Below, one piece after another: positions 6,949 to 13,761 of a stretch of 15,197 nt of DNA; within the stretch, counting starts at the first letter, position 1, and each line of letters opens with the position of its first letter. Position numbers and translations under genes: made by a program. The notes below the pieces were generated by a model that was not told the DNA's origin, ran no database searches, and saw only the letters and a list, made by a program, of their open reading frames with translations. This DNA is from Hyphomonadaceae bacterium (GTDB lineage Bacteria; Pseudomonadota; Alphaproteobacteria; Caulobacterales; Aquidulcibacteraceae): assembly GCA_016791325.1 (NCBI GenBank), contig JAEUMU010000069.1, positions 1 through 15,197 on the forward strand, written 5' to 3'.

Positions 6949-7344
6949 ATGTCCACGTCTTTGAAATCCGTCACGTTCGCGACGGCGCTTGCGCTGGCGG
7001 GCGCTTTGATTGCGGCCCCCACGGCGGCGAACGCGGCGCAGTTCGTGCTCTCGCAAACGCACACGCGGGGGCAAGTGTACGCCGCGTGCGACGCTGCGGG
7101 CGGCGTCAAGCTGCGCGGCGAGAACGGCGGCTACGGCTGCTACAATCCAGAGAACGGCAACATGGTCGCCTGCGCCGATAACGGCACATGCACCGGCTAC
7201 ACCCCAGGGCGCACATCACCCGATCGCACGCTGGGCGTGCTGGGCGCCGCGCAAGTCGGCGGGCTAACGGCTGATCCCTATTCGCCGCCCACGCGCCAAC
7301 GCCCGACTGGGCCCATCGCCCCGCGCACCGCGACCCAGCATTAA
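6949..7344 (+). CDS. Small secreted protein with four cysteines, function unknown
   Basis: I do not recognise a family. The 131-residue product has a classic Sec signal peptide: charged start with Lys6, hydrophobic core (about 8-22), and AANA cleavage site near residue 29. The mature part of about 100 residues has four cysteines (C47, C64, C75, C81), an even number fitting two disulfides in the periplasm, in a compact Gly/Asn-rich segment (GYGCYNPENG, CADNGTC). The tail from about residue 86 is rich in Pro, Thr and Arg and is probably disordered. GGGAG nine bases before the ATG supports the start. Its TAA stop lies in a TTAA shared with the convergent membrane protein gene. Confidence 0.75.
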   Translation: MSTSLKSVTFATALALAGALIAAPTAANAAQFVLSQTHTRGQVYAACDAAGGVKLRGENGGYGCYNPENGNMVACADNGTCTGYTPGRTSPDRTLGVLGAAQVGGLTADPYSPPTRQRPTGPIAPRTATQH

Positions 7345-7673
7345 GGCCGGCGCCCGCGCGCATTGCCGATCACGCCATCATCGATGAAGTCGGCAATGGC
7401 GAACACCAACCCCATCACTACCAGCCACAGAATGGGCGCGAGCAACAACGGCAAGGCATGCCCTGCTCCGGCCAGATGCTCGCGCCACGCCAACTTGGCC
7501 GAAACGAAAGCCGCGATCGGGTAAATCCAACACATCAACTCCGCCACGAGCAGCGCCGCAGGCGCACGCCACAGGCCCCGTTCGCCCGGCGTCAACAGGC
7601 GCACGGCCCAGATCAGGCACGCCGTTCCCACCACGATATGGAACAAGGTGAAGGCCACAAGGATTACAAACAT
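7341..7673 (-). CDS. Small integral membrane protein, function unknown
   Basis: The 110-residue product has three predicted membrane helices: about residues 2-25 (from MFVILVAFTLFHIVVGT), about 36-60 (AALLVAELMCWIYPIAAF) and about 75-98 (LPLLLAPILWLVVMGLVFAI), with an Arg-rich end after DFIDDG. The open frame extends further upstream, but the ATG at 7673 is preferred because GGAGCGGGGC lies directly upstream and the extension is not hydrophobic or family-like. I recognise no family or catalytic motif. It is divergent from the 50-residue membrane protein gene and convergent with the secreted protein gene. Confidence 0.7.
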   Translation of the reverse strand: MFVILVAFTLFHIVVGTACLIWAVRLLTPGERGLWRAPAALLVAELMCWIYPIAAFVSAKLAWREHLAGAGHALPLLLAPILWLVVMGLVFAIADFIDDGVIGNARGRRP

Positions 7674-7690
7674 GCCCCGCTCCGCCGGTT

Positions 7691-7738
7691 GCTCCGCTCC
7701 TGGAACACGGTAAGGCCGCAGATTAGCGCAAGCGGAGC
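7691..7738. repeat. Inverted repeat between two divergent membrane-protein genes
   Basis: GCTCCGCT (7691-7698) and AGCGGAGC (7731-7738) form a perfect 8-bp inverted repeat across 32 bases in the 81-bp divergent region. A partial direct copy, GCTCCGC, occurs at 7679-7685. It could be an operator for both genes, or simply reflect the purine-rich ribosome-binding stretches on each side. No convincing -35/-10 pair was found in this gap. Confidence 0.3.
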
Positions 7739-7754
7739 CGCAAGGAGAGAGGCC

Positions 7755-7907
7755 ATGACCGCCCGCAAAGTCGAAGACCACGTCGAAATTAGCACCGAGG
7801 AGGCGCGCGCCGGCCAAACAGGCCTTGGCATGCGCTATGTGCTCGCCGCCGGGATCGCGTTGGTGGTGATCGGATTTGGCGCCGTGGCGTTGGGCTGGTT
7901 CGGCTGA
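7755..7907 (+). CDS. Small single-pass membrane protein (50 residues)
   Basis: The 50-residue product has a charged N-terminal half with VEISTEEARAGQTGLGMRYV (residues 10-29 approximately) and one C-terminal membrane helix (about 27-48, ending LGWFG). ATG at 7755 has a near-ideal AAGGAGA at 7742-7748, six bases upstream, which is the main evidence that this short frame is real. I recall small alphaproteobacterial membrane proteins with a similar STxEARxG...RYVL pattern, without known function. The opposite N-to-C layout of soluble head then helix suggests a tail-anchored or cytoplasm-facing head. It ends 43 bases before the exonuclease III gene. Confidence 0.75.
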   Translation: MTARKVEDHVEISTEEARAGQTGLGMRYVLAAGIALVVIGFGAVALGWFG

Positions 7908-7950
7908 ATCGGTTGAGATCGATCCCGCATGTGGCTAAGCCTGCGGCCGC

Positions 7951-8736
7951 ATGAGCCTCAAAATCGCTGCCTGGAACGTCAATTCCATCCTCGCGCGCCT
8001 GCCGACCGCGCTGAAAGTGTTCGAGGCTGTGAACGCAGACATCTGGTGCCTGCAGGAAATCAAGTGCGAAGACGCGCGCTTCCCGCGTCTGGAATTTGAG
8101 GCGCTGGGCTACAACATCGAGACCTACGGGCAAAAGAGCTACAATGGCGTAGCCATTCTCTCCAAACACCGGATCGAAGAGACGATACGCGGCGTACCCG
8201 GCCTGGATCACGAGCACGCCCGCTATATCGAGTGCGTCATCGCTGCGCCGGCCGGACCTGTGCGCGTCGCTTCGATCTATGCGCCGAACGGCAATCCCGT
8301 CGGCACGGAGAAATTCCAGTTCAAGTTGGCGTTCATGGAGGCGCTGCAGGCGCACCTGCGCGGCCTGCTCCAGCTGGAGGAACGCTTCGTCATCGCCGGC
8401 GACTACAATGTCATTCCCCGCGACGTGGATTGTGTAAATCCCGCCGTTTGGGCCAACGACGCTCTATTCCAGCCGGAGACGCGCGCAGCCTACCGGGCGC
8501 TGCTGAATTTGGGCGTGGCGGACGCCTACATGCAGGCCGACGGCGCGGCGCACAAATACACGTTCTGGGATTATCAAGCCGGCGCCTGGCAGCGCGACAA
8601 CGGCATCCGCATCGATCACTTGCTGCTTTCACCACAGGCAGCGGATTTGCTGCAGAACGTAGACATCTACAGACAAGCGCGCGGGCTGGAAAAAGCCAGC
8701 GATCATGTGCCGATTGTGGCGCAACTCGCGGCTTAA
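7951..8736 (+). CDS. xthA: Exodeoxyribonuclease III (AP endonuclease, ExoIII family)
   Basis: ExoIII cuts DNA 5' of abasic sites and removes 3' blocking groups in base excision repair, using Mg2+. The 261 residues include the family landmarks: WNVNS (8-12), the catalytic Glu in LQEIK (34-38), YAPNG, GDYNV (where GDFN is commoner) with the key Asp and Asn, IDHLLLS, and the catalytic His in SDHVPIV near the C-terminus. No Shine-Dalgarno precedes ATG 7951. A weak promoter-like pair, TTGAGAT (7913-7919) and GCTAAGCC (7934-7941), would place transcription almost at the ATG, so a leaderless message is possible. The TAA stop is shared with the convergent lipoprotein gene in TTAA (8733-8736). Confidence 0.95.
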   Translation: MSLKIAAWNVNSILARLPTALKVFEAVNADIWCLQEIKCEDARFPRLEFEALGYNIETYGQKSYNGVAILSKHRIEETIRGVPGLDHEHARYIECVIAAPAGPVRVASIYAPNGNPVGTEKFQFKLAFMEALQAHLRGLLQLEERFVIAGDYNVIPRDVDCVNPAVWANDALFQPETRAAYRALLNLGVADAYMQADGAAHKYTFWDYQAGAWQRDNGIRIDHLLLSPQAADLLQNVDIYRQARGLEKASDHVPIVAQLAA

Positions 8737-10289
8737 GCGGCCGGCTCGGTCACGCTTGTCGCACCCTGGCGCGTGAACCGGCGGATGTGCTGTATTCGCC
8801 CATCGGGCCAGCGCACCTCGGCGCGCACGATGCGCTCGCCGTGGGGCACAGCAAAAAGGAAGGCGTCCGCGCTTTGGCTACGGAAGGTGGATTGCGCCAT
8901 GGCCTCGCGCATCTGCCGCCGCTCCCCATGACCGCCACGCGTGATTAAAGTCACGCGCGCATTTAGCGGATCCGCCGCGCCATGGCGATCGCGCAAACGC
9001 AACCGAAGCGGCGTCCCGCAAGGCGTGCTTTGATTGGCGAGCACGGTGACAAAATCTCCGGCTTCCGTTTCACCCCAATTGCCCAGCACGAGATCGAGAT
9101 CGCCATCGCCATCAATGTCGCCTGAGGCCGCACCTGAATATGTCGCTACCCGCTCACGCAGCGCCGGGGTTTCATCCAACACGAATGCGCCAGCGCCATC
9201 GTTGCGCCAAAGCAGGATGCCCCACTCATAGCCGCTGCCGACGAGATCGAGGTCGCCGTCCAGATCGAAATCCACAAACGCCGCGCCTGTCCCCCACCCT
9301 TCATGGCTTGGCGCGGCGAAGCGCGGATCGCGCGCGAAGCGTCCCGCGCCATCGTTGAGAAAAATGTAGCTCGCGCCTGCGAAGTTCGCGAAATAAAGGT
9401 CGAGATCGCCGTCATTGTCGATATCGCCCGCAGCGGCGACGGATGAGGCGAAGGCGATCGCGTCGAAACTCTGCCCCTCCATGCGCGAGAAGCGCCACGC
9501 GCCGTCATTGCGGTAGAGTTGCGGGGATTCGTAGGTCGCCGGCGCCATGTCGCTGCGGCGCTGTACGTCGCTGTTGGCGACCAGTAGATCCGGATCGCCG
9601 TCATTGTCGAAATCCGCCCACAGCACAGCACCGCCGTTGGAAGCGCCATTCTCAATCGGCAGGTCCGTCACCCGCACAAACGCGCCTTCATCGTTACGGA
9701 AGATCAGCATGGGCGCGCCGGGCTCCAGCGTTGGGCCGCCGGAAGTCAAATCAAGATCGCCGTCGCCATCAATATCAACCCAGCTGGCGGCGAAGTTGCT
9801 GCCGGGCGTGGTTGTGGCCGCACCCAGCGCCGCGCGCGTGAACCGCCCGCCGGCATTGCGCAGGAAAATGTCCGGCCGGCCATGTTGGGTGCTGATGAAA
9901 GCGTCCGGATCGCCATCGCCGTCCACATCGCCCCATGTACTGCCCGAATTGGCATTGTCCGCCACGGTGAACTCGGCGTCCGAAGCGTGCGAGAAGCGGC
10001 CCGCCCCGTCATTGATGTAAAGCGTGTTAGGCCGATAGCGCAGCGGCCGCGCGACGGGGCTGTATCCGCCGGTGGCCATAAGATCGAGATCGCCATCGCC
10101 ATCCACATCCACGAGGCTGACACCGCCGGGAAAGCCGCGGTCGCGGCTGCCATCGCCCACCACAAGCGGCGCAGGCGCAAGCACTATGCCGCAAGCGCGA
10201 GCGAGATCGGAGGATGGCGCGCTGTGCGTGGCGCATGCGGCCAGAAGCAGAGGCAGCGACCCGACCGCCGCCAGCAACACAAGTCTCAT
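8733..10289 (-). CDS. FG-GAP/VCBS-repeat lipoprotein with C-terminal ASPIC/UnbV domain (CRTAC1-like)
   Basis: Integrin-like beta-propellers of this type bind Ca2+ and usually make extracellular contacts; the ligand is unknown. The 518-residue product starts with a lipoprotein signal peptide with lipobox LAAC (Cys19); Ala at +2 predicts outer-membrane sorting. Seven Ca2+-binding DxDxDGDxD motifs start at residues 61, 121, 172, 226, 289, 340 and 391, one per blade, many followed by a LxRNDGxGxF element. Residues about 428-510 form an ASPIC/UnbV domain (EVRWPDGRIQHI). The arrangement matches the CRTAC1 family. No Shine-Dalgarno is obvious at ATG 10289. It is isolated from functional partners, being convergent with xthA and downstream of yacG. 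Confidence 0.9.
   Translation of the reverse strand: MRLVLLAAVGSLPLLLAACATHSAPSSDLARACGIVLAPAPLVVGDGSRDRGFPGGVSLVDVDGDGDLDLMATGGYSPVARPLRYRPNTLYINDGAGRFSHASDAEFTVADNANSGSTWGDVDGDGDPDAFISTQHGRPDIFLRNAGGRFTRAALGAATTTPGSNFAASWVDIDGDGDLDLTSGGPTLEPGAPMLIFRNDEGAFVRVTDLPIENGASNGGAVLWADFDNDGDPDLLVANSDVQRRSDMAPATYESPQLYRNDGAWRFSRMEGQSFDAIAFASSVAAAGDIDNDGDLDLYFANFAGASYIFLNDGAGRFARDPRFAAPSHEGWGTGAAFVDFDLDGDLDLVGSGYEWGILLWRNDGAGAFVLDETPALRERVATYSGAASGDIDGDGDLDLVLGNWGETEAGDFVTVLANQSTPCGTPLRLRLRDRHGAADPLNARVTLITRGGHGERRQMREAMAQSTFRSQSADAFLFAVPHGERIVRAEVRWPDGRIQHIRRFTRQGATSVTEPAA
9093..10109 (-). repeat. Seven degenerate coding repeats for Ca2+-binding blades
   Basis: Seven 27-base segments coding for DxDxDGDxD lie at 9093-9119, 9246-9272, 9399-9425, 9588-9614, 9750-9776, 9903-9929 and 10083-10109. 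They share a plus-strand core close to GATCGCCATCGCC and are spaced by 153, 153, 189, 162, 153 and 180 bases. Three of the six intervals are exactly 51 codons, showing a blade unit of that size with loop insertions in the others. These are protein repeats, not a mobile or tandem DNA array. Confidence 0.8.
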
Positions 10290-10366
10290 GACTTGAGCTT
10301 ACAGCGCAGAACTGCGCGCTGAGCCGCCATATTCGACAAGGGCCCGCGCCAGCACGACAGTTTGCG

Positions 10367-10537
10367 TCAGCGCTCGCGATCCTCGCGGTCGCGTTCGTCA
10401 TCAGGCGCCTCCTCGTCCGTGCTGATGACGTATTTGCCCGAAAACCAGCGGTTCAGATCAACATCCGCGCACCGCTTGGAGCAGAAGGGCTTGTATTTCT
10501 CGTCCTTCGGCTTGCCGCAAATCACGCACTTGCTCAT
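10367..10537 (-). CDS. yacG: Zinc-finger protein YacG
   Basis: YacG is a small Zn2+ protein; the E. coli protein is reported to inhibit DNA gyrase. The 56-residue product begins [10 protein letters not shown] and has the four-cysteine site C4-x2-C7 and C19-x3-C23 ([14 protein letters not shown]), followed by the family WFSGKYVI segment and an acidic/basic tail ending REDRER. Length fits YacG. Its ATG overlaps the RNase stop as ATGA (10534-10537). It closes the infA-to-yacG run. The 77 bases between its stop and the lipoprotein gene contain a 6-bp inverted repeat (GCGCAG at 10304-10309, CTGCGC at 10312-10317) with no T-run, so it is not a standard terminator. Confidence 0.92.
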   Translation of the reverse strand: MSKCVICGKPKDEKYKPFCSKRCADVDLNRWFSGKYVISTDEEAPDDERDREDRER

Positions 10538-11619
10538 AACGCCCTCGCATCAATGCGATCGCGCGATCCCGGCGCAGCCTCTATTGTCCAGCGCATGCCG
10601 ATCCGGTTCGAGAGTTCAGCGCGCCAGCCAATCTCTGCCACGTCGAGCCAAGCTTTCACCTCGGCGGAAACAGAACATACGATCTGGCGCCCGCTTGCAA
10701 CGCGCGCTTCGCGCTCGATTGCGCGCACAGCGGCAAGCGCCAGCGTCTCAAGCGAAAGGCGGCCGTCGGGATCGCGCATCTGCTCGTGCAGAGGCGTGCG
10801 AAGCTGGGCGCGCGAAAGCTCAAACACGCCGAACGCGGAAAGGCCGCCGAACTGAACGCTCCAAGGATCACCCGCGAAAGCGGCGCGAACGCCCTCTTCC
10901 AGCTGTTTGCGGTGCTGTTTGGAACGCAGATGGACGAAATCAATTGCGATGATTCCGCCAATGTTTCGCAATCTGATCTGGCGGGCAGCCTCCTGTGCGG
11001 CGGCGAGGTTCAGCTCGAGCGCGAAGCGGTCAGGATCGCTAGAGCCCGCGCGGGCGCCGGCGTCGACATCGATCGCCGTCAGCGCCGCCGTCGGCTCGAT
11101 GGTCAAGGCGCCGCCGCCGGGAATCGGGGCGGTGCGGGAGAGGCAATCTTCAACCAGCGCATCTAGCTTGGCGCGCATCTGCGACTCGGCGGGCTTTGCC
11201 AGCACCAATTCTTCATCGCATTCGTGGCGCGCGAGCAGATGCGGCGCGGCGCCGTCATGGCCGGTTTCCTGCAGTTCCAACACCGGGCTTTTGCCGCGCG
11301 CCGCTTCGCGCACGACCGCGACGACGACGCCTTCCCCTTCGTGCAGGCGCACGCGCTCCCGCCCGGCGCGCCGGGCGCGCCCGTCATCGCCCAACGGCAA
11401 GAAGCCTTGATCGCGGCTGAGGCCCAAATCAAGAAACGCCCCGCGCCGGCGCACATCCACCTCGCGCACGCGCGCGCAATACACCTCCCCCCAACGCGCG
11501 CGTGCGCCGGAATCGCTGGCGCGCACCACGCGCAAGGCGATCGGCTTGCCTTCGCGCACCAAGGCTTCGCGGGTTTCGCCGATGGCGGCGTCAATCCAGG
11601 TTTCCAGCCGCTCGCTCAT
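10534..11619 (-). CDS. Short ribonuclease E/G family protein
   Basis: RNase E/G enzymes cut single-stranded A/U-rich RNA endonucleolytically. The 361-residue product has an S1-type RNA-binding region inside an RNase-H-like N-terminus (about 35-115, with [12 protein letters not shown] and [16 protein letters not shown]) and the DNase I-like catalytic core: AIDVDAG (182-188, D184) and the Asp in [13 protein letters not shown] (D227). It ends after about 360 residues, without the CPxCxG zinc-link or the small domain of canonical RNase G/E, which exceed 480 residues. This shortened form next to maf and yacG is an alphaproteobacterial type I know from memory. ATG 11619 overlaps the maf stop (ATGA). 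Confidence 0.9.
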   Translation of the reverse strand: MSERLETWIDAAIGETREALVREGKPIALRVVRASDSGARARWGEVYCARVREVDVRRRGAFLDLGLSRDQGFLPLGDDGRARRAGRERVRLHEGEGVVVAVVREAARGKSPVLELQETGHDGAAPHLLARHECDEELVLAKPAESQMRAKLDALVEDCLSRTAPIPGGGALTIEPTAALTAIDVDAGARAGSSDPDRFALELNLAAAQEAARQIRLRNIGGIIAIDFVHLRSKQHRKQLEEGVRAAFAGDPWSVQFGGLSAFGVFELSRAQLRTPLHEQMRDPDGRLSLETLALAAVRAIEREARVASGRQIVCSVSAEVKAWLDVAEIGWRAELSNRIGMRWTIEAAPGSRDRIDARAL

Positions 11620-12173
11620 GGCGCGCCATCCAGCAGACAGGCCGTCTCATAGAGAGGCAACCCCACAATGGAGGAATATGATCCCATGATCGAGGTGATG
11701 AAACGCGCCGCCGCGCCCTGCGCGGCGTATCCGCCCGCCTTTCCGCGCCATTCGCCGCAAGCGACGTAAGCGTCGATCTCCGTGTGCGTAAGCTGCTTGA
11801 ACCGCACGCGCGTCTCTACCAGGCGTGCGCGCGTGCCCGCTGGCGTGCGTAACGCAACGCCGGTGTAAACGCGATGGCCGCGTCCGGAGAGGAGCGCAAG
11901 GCACGCGCGCGCGTGCGCTTCGGTTTCGGCCTTGGGCAGGATGCGCCGCCCAACCGCCACCACGGTATCCGCGCCCAGCACATGCGCGCCGGGGGCCTCG
12001 GCCGCGTTGGCTTTGGCGACCGCCAGACGCAGTGCGTGCGCGCGGGGCGTTTCCTTCGGCAGCGGGGTCTCATCGATATCGGTAGCGATCACGGCGTCCG
12101 GCGTGACGCCAATCTGCGCCAGCAGCGCCAGCCGCCGCGGCGACGCGCTGGCGAGAACGAGCCTGGCGCTCAT
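11616..12173 (-). CDS. maf: Maf-family nucleoside triphosphate pyrophosphatase
   Basis: Maf proteins hydrolyse nucleoside triphosphates, including modified ones, to monophosphates and pyrophosphate as a house-cleaning activity. The 185 residues include the N-terminal loop [12 protein letters not shown] (6-17), DIDETP (about 32-37), the LGADTVV motif with catalytic Asp (about 66-72) and [16 protein letters not shown] (about 144-159) with [14 protein letters not shown]. Which subfamily (dTTP/UTP or 7-methyl-GTP type) I cannot decide safely. It overlaps both neighbours by ATGA (12170-12173 and 11616-11619) and so is in a translationally coupled run. Confidence 0.92.
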   Translation of the reverse strand: MSARLVLASASPRRLALLAQIGVTPDAVIATDIDETPLPKETPRAHALRLAVAKANAAEAPGAHVLGADTVVAVGRRILPKAETEAHARACLALLSGRGHRVYTGVALRTPAGTRARLVETRVRFKQLTHTEIDAYVACGEWRGKAGGYAAQGAAARFITSIMGSYSSIVGLPLYETACLLDGAP

Positions 12174-13045
12174 GCTTTCGGCGCGAGACCGAGGCGGCGC
12201 GCGATGATGCGATCCAGCATCCGATTGGGCAGAAGCGATGGAATGGTACGATCCATCATGGCTTTGCGCAGGATGGGGTAGCGCGTCTTAGGCGATGGCG
12301 CGGTGAGCACCTGCCAGATCAGATCGCCCACGTCGGAAGCAGGCAGGCCCTCGCGGCCCTGGGCGATCATGTAATCGGCGACGCGTTGGGCGGCTGGACC
12401 ATAATCCGTCTCGACAAAACGGGCGAGATCGTTCTGCTCGGCCTTGTCCCAGATCGGCGTGGCGATCGACCCCGGACCAATCACGATGACATCAATGCCG
12501 TACAAGATGAGTTCGCGGCGCAGCGATTCCGAATAGCCTTCGAGGGCGAATTTGGAAGCATTGTAGGGTCCAACGAACGGCATCGCGCGCTCGCCGCCCA
12601 CGGAAGAGATCATGACGATGCGCCCGGGCTTGCCCTTGCGGGCGCGGTCAGCGCCCAGCAGAGGCGCGAAAGCGCGCGTGGCGTTATGGACGCCGATAAG
12701 ATTGACCTCCATCTGGCGGCGAAGCTCGTCGCTCTCGATATGCAGGAGCGGGCCGGGCACGGCGATACCGGCATTGTTCACCAGGCCAAACAGGCGCCGA
12801 GGGCCGAGCGCCTCGGCCACACGCGCAGCCCCGGCGCGCACTGCCGCCTCATCGACCACATCGAAGAGAAGCGGCGTAACGGCGGCCCCAAATTCCTGAG
12901 TAAGAGAGTCTGCATCGTCCTGCTTGCGGACGCTGGCGAAAACATGGGCGCCTTCGCGCACCGCCTTGGCCACAGCCGCCCGGCCGATGCCGGTAGAGGC
13001 CCCTGTAACGACGATCGCGCGATCGAGATTGCCTGAACGTGTCAT
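12170..13045 (-). CDS. Short-chain dehydrogenase/reductase (classical SDR)
   Basis: A Rossmann-fold NAD(P)-dependent oxidoreductase of unknown substrate. The 291-residue product has the cofactor glycine motif TGASTGIG (14-21), Arg40 after the second strand (suggesting NADPH), NNAG (90-93), and the catalytic Ser148, Tyr161 and Lys165 in YNASK, with PG at 191-192. The extended C-terminus (about 230-291), basic and rich in Arg and Leu, resembles retinol-dehydrogenase-type or similar lipid-linked SDRs, but I would not name the reaction. Stop and start overlap maf and infA respectively by ATGA. In the infA-maf arrangements I remember there is no SDR between them, so this gene looks inserted. Confidence 0.9.
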   Translation of the reverse strand: MTRSGNLDRAIVVTGASTGIGRAAVAKAVREGAHVFASVRKQDDADSLTQEFGAAVTPLLFDVVDEAAVRAGAARVAEALGPRRLFGLVNNAGIAVPGPLLHIESDELRRQMEVNLIGVHNATRAFAPLLGADRARKGKPGRIVMISSVGGERAMPFVGPYNASKFALEGYSESLRRELILYGIDVIVIGPGSIATPIWDKAEQNDLARFVETDYGPAAQRVADYMIAQGREGLPASDVGDLIWQVLTAPSPKTRYPILRKAMMDRTIPSLLPNRMLDRIIARRLGLAPKA

Positions 13046-13260
13046 TTGAAACGATACGTGATGCGCCCCTTGGTCAGATCATAGGGCGTCATTTCGACGA
13101 GCACTTTATCGCCCGCGAGCACGCGAATGCGGTTCTTGCGCATCTTGCCAGCGGTGTGGGCGATGATTTCGTGGTCGTTCTCCAGCTTCACGCGGAAGGT
13201 GGCGTTGGGCAGCAATTCAACGACTGTCCCGGCGAACTCCAGCAATTCCTCTTTGGCCAT
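13042..13260 (-). CDS. infA: Translation initiation factor IF-1
   Basis: IF-1 binds the ribosomal A site on the 30S subunit during initiation. The 72-residue product is a single S1/OB-fold and shows the whole family signature: MAKEELLEF at the start, [19 protein letters not shown] in the middle and [13 protein letters not shown] at the end. Length is exactly that expected. ATG 13260 is preceded by GGAGAGAGA, a strong ribosome-binding stretch. Its stop overlaps the SDR start as ATGA. A promoter candidate in the 43-bp gap and upstream phosphatase end fits the high expression usual for infA. Confidence 0.97.
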   Translation of the reverse strand: MAKEELLEFAGTVVELLPNATFRVKLENDHEIIAHTAGKMRKNRIRVLAGDKVLVEMTPYDLTKGRITYRFK

Positions 13261-13286
13261 TCTCTCTCCGATTCAGGGCGCGGGGC

Positions 13287-13315
13287 CTTATAAGCGTCTT
13301 GGGTTAGCCCGTCGA
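13287..13315 (-). promoter_or_regulatory. Candidate promoter for infA
   Basis: On the minus strand TCGACG (13315-13310) and TATAAG (13292-13287) are 17 bases apart, matching the sigma-70 hexamers at four and five of six positions. The -35 box lies inside the end of the phosphatase gene. The -10 box is half of the palindrome CTTATAAG (13287-13294). A GANTC site (13270-13274) lies between it and the ribosome-binding site. Transcription would start near 13280. Confidence 0.4.
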
Positions 13316-13759
13316 TGGGCGGGCGAAGCGCGCCGCGATCCGCTTTTCCAGGGCGTCCCGGACGGCCCGGTATTCCAGCAACACCTGCTCACGCGAGCCT
13401 TCCGTCAGCGAGGGGTCGTAGGTGGGCCAGTATTCCGCCGCCGCGCCCAAGGCCGGGATCAGGTCCAGCGCCCGGTGATGGGCCTCCGGGCTCAGCGAGA
13501 CGATCAGGTCAAACGGCCCCGCTTCGTTCTCCTCGAAGGCGTCAAAGCCCTTCGGCCGGTGGCGGGAGATCTCGCCGCCGCGTTCATCCATGACGAAAGC
13601 GGCCATCGCGGAAACCTCCTCGGCCGGGCGCACCCCTACGCTATCCACCCGCACCAGGCGCCCGAAGCGCAGCCGCATCAGCTCCGCGGCCATGGGGGAG
13701 CGGATGGCGTTTTGGGTGCAGGCAAACAGCACCGAGCCGGGCGGAGCCGCCTCGCTCAC
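13304..13759 (-). CDS. Low-molecular-weight phosphatase / arsenate-reductase-like protein
   Basis: The 151-residue product has the CX5R phosphate-binding loop near the N-terminus, FACTQNAIRSPMAAE, with Cys14, Arg20 and Ser21, and a likely general acid Asp115 in YDPS. This is the low-molecular-weight tyrosine-phosphatase fold, which also includes arsenate reductases. The loop departs from the usual CxGNxCRS: the Gly and the second Cys are replaced (by Gln16 and Ile19), while Asn17 is kept. The start is GTG at 13759, two bases after the UPF0262 stop. A protein substrate is unknown; proximity to infA and murA suggests housekeeping signalling, but this is a guess. Confidence 0.85.
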   Translation of the reverse strand: MSEAAPPGSVLFACTQNAIRSPMAAELMRLRFGRLVRVDSVGVRPAEEVSAMAAFVMDERGGEISRHRPKGFDAFEENEAGPFDLIVSLSPEAHHRALDLIPALGAAAEYWPTYDPSLTEGSREQVLLEYRAVRDALEKRIAARFARPSTG

Positions 13760-13761
13760 GT

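Noticed and set aside
7674..7817. 48-residue N-terminal extension of the membrane protein ending at 7341
   Set aside because: No ribosome site or membrane-like sequence there, while ATG 7673 has a good GGAG; the extension also covers the divergent gene's ribosome site.
9093..10109. Evenly spaced repeats as a possible CRISPR or tandem DNA array
   Set aside because: The repeats are degenerate and in frame, encoding Ca2+-binding loops of one protein.
10304..10317. GCGCAG-AA-CTGCGC hairpin after yacG as a terminator
   Set aside because: Only a two-base gap between the arms and no T-run on either strand.
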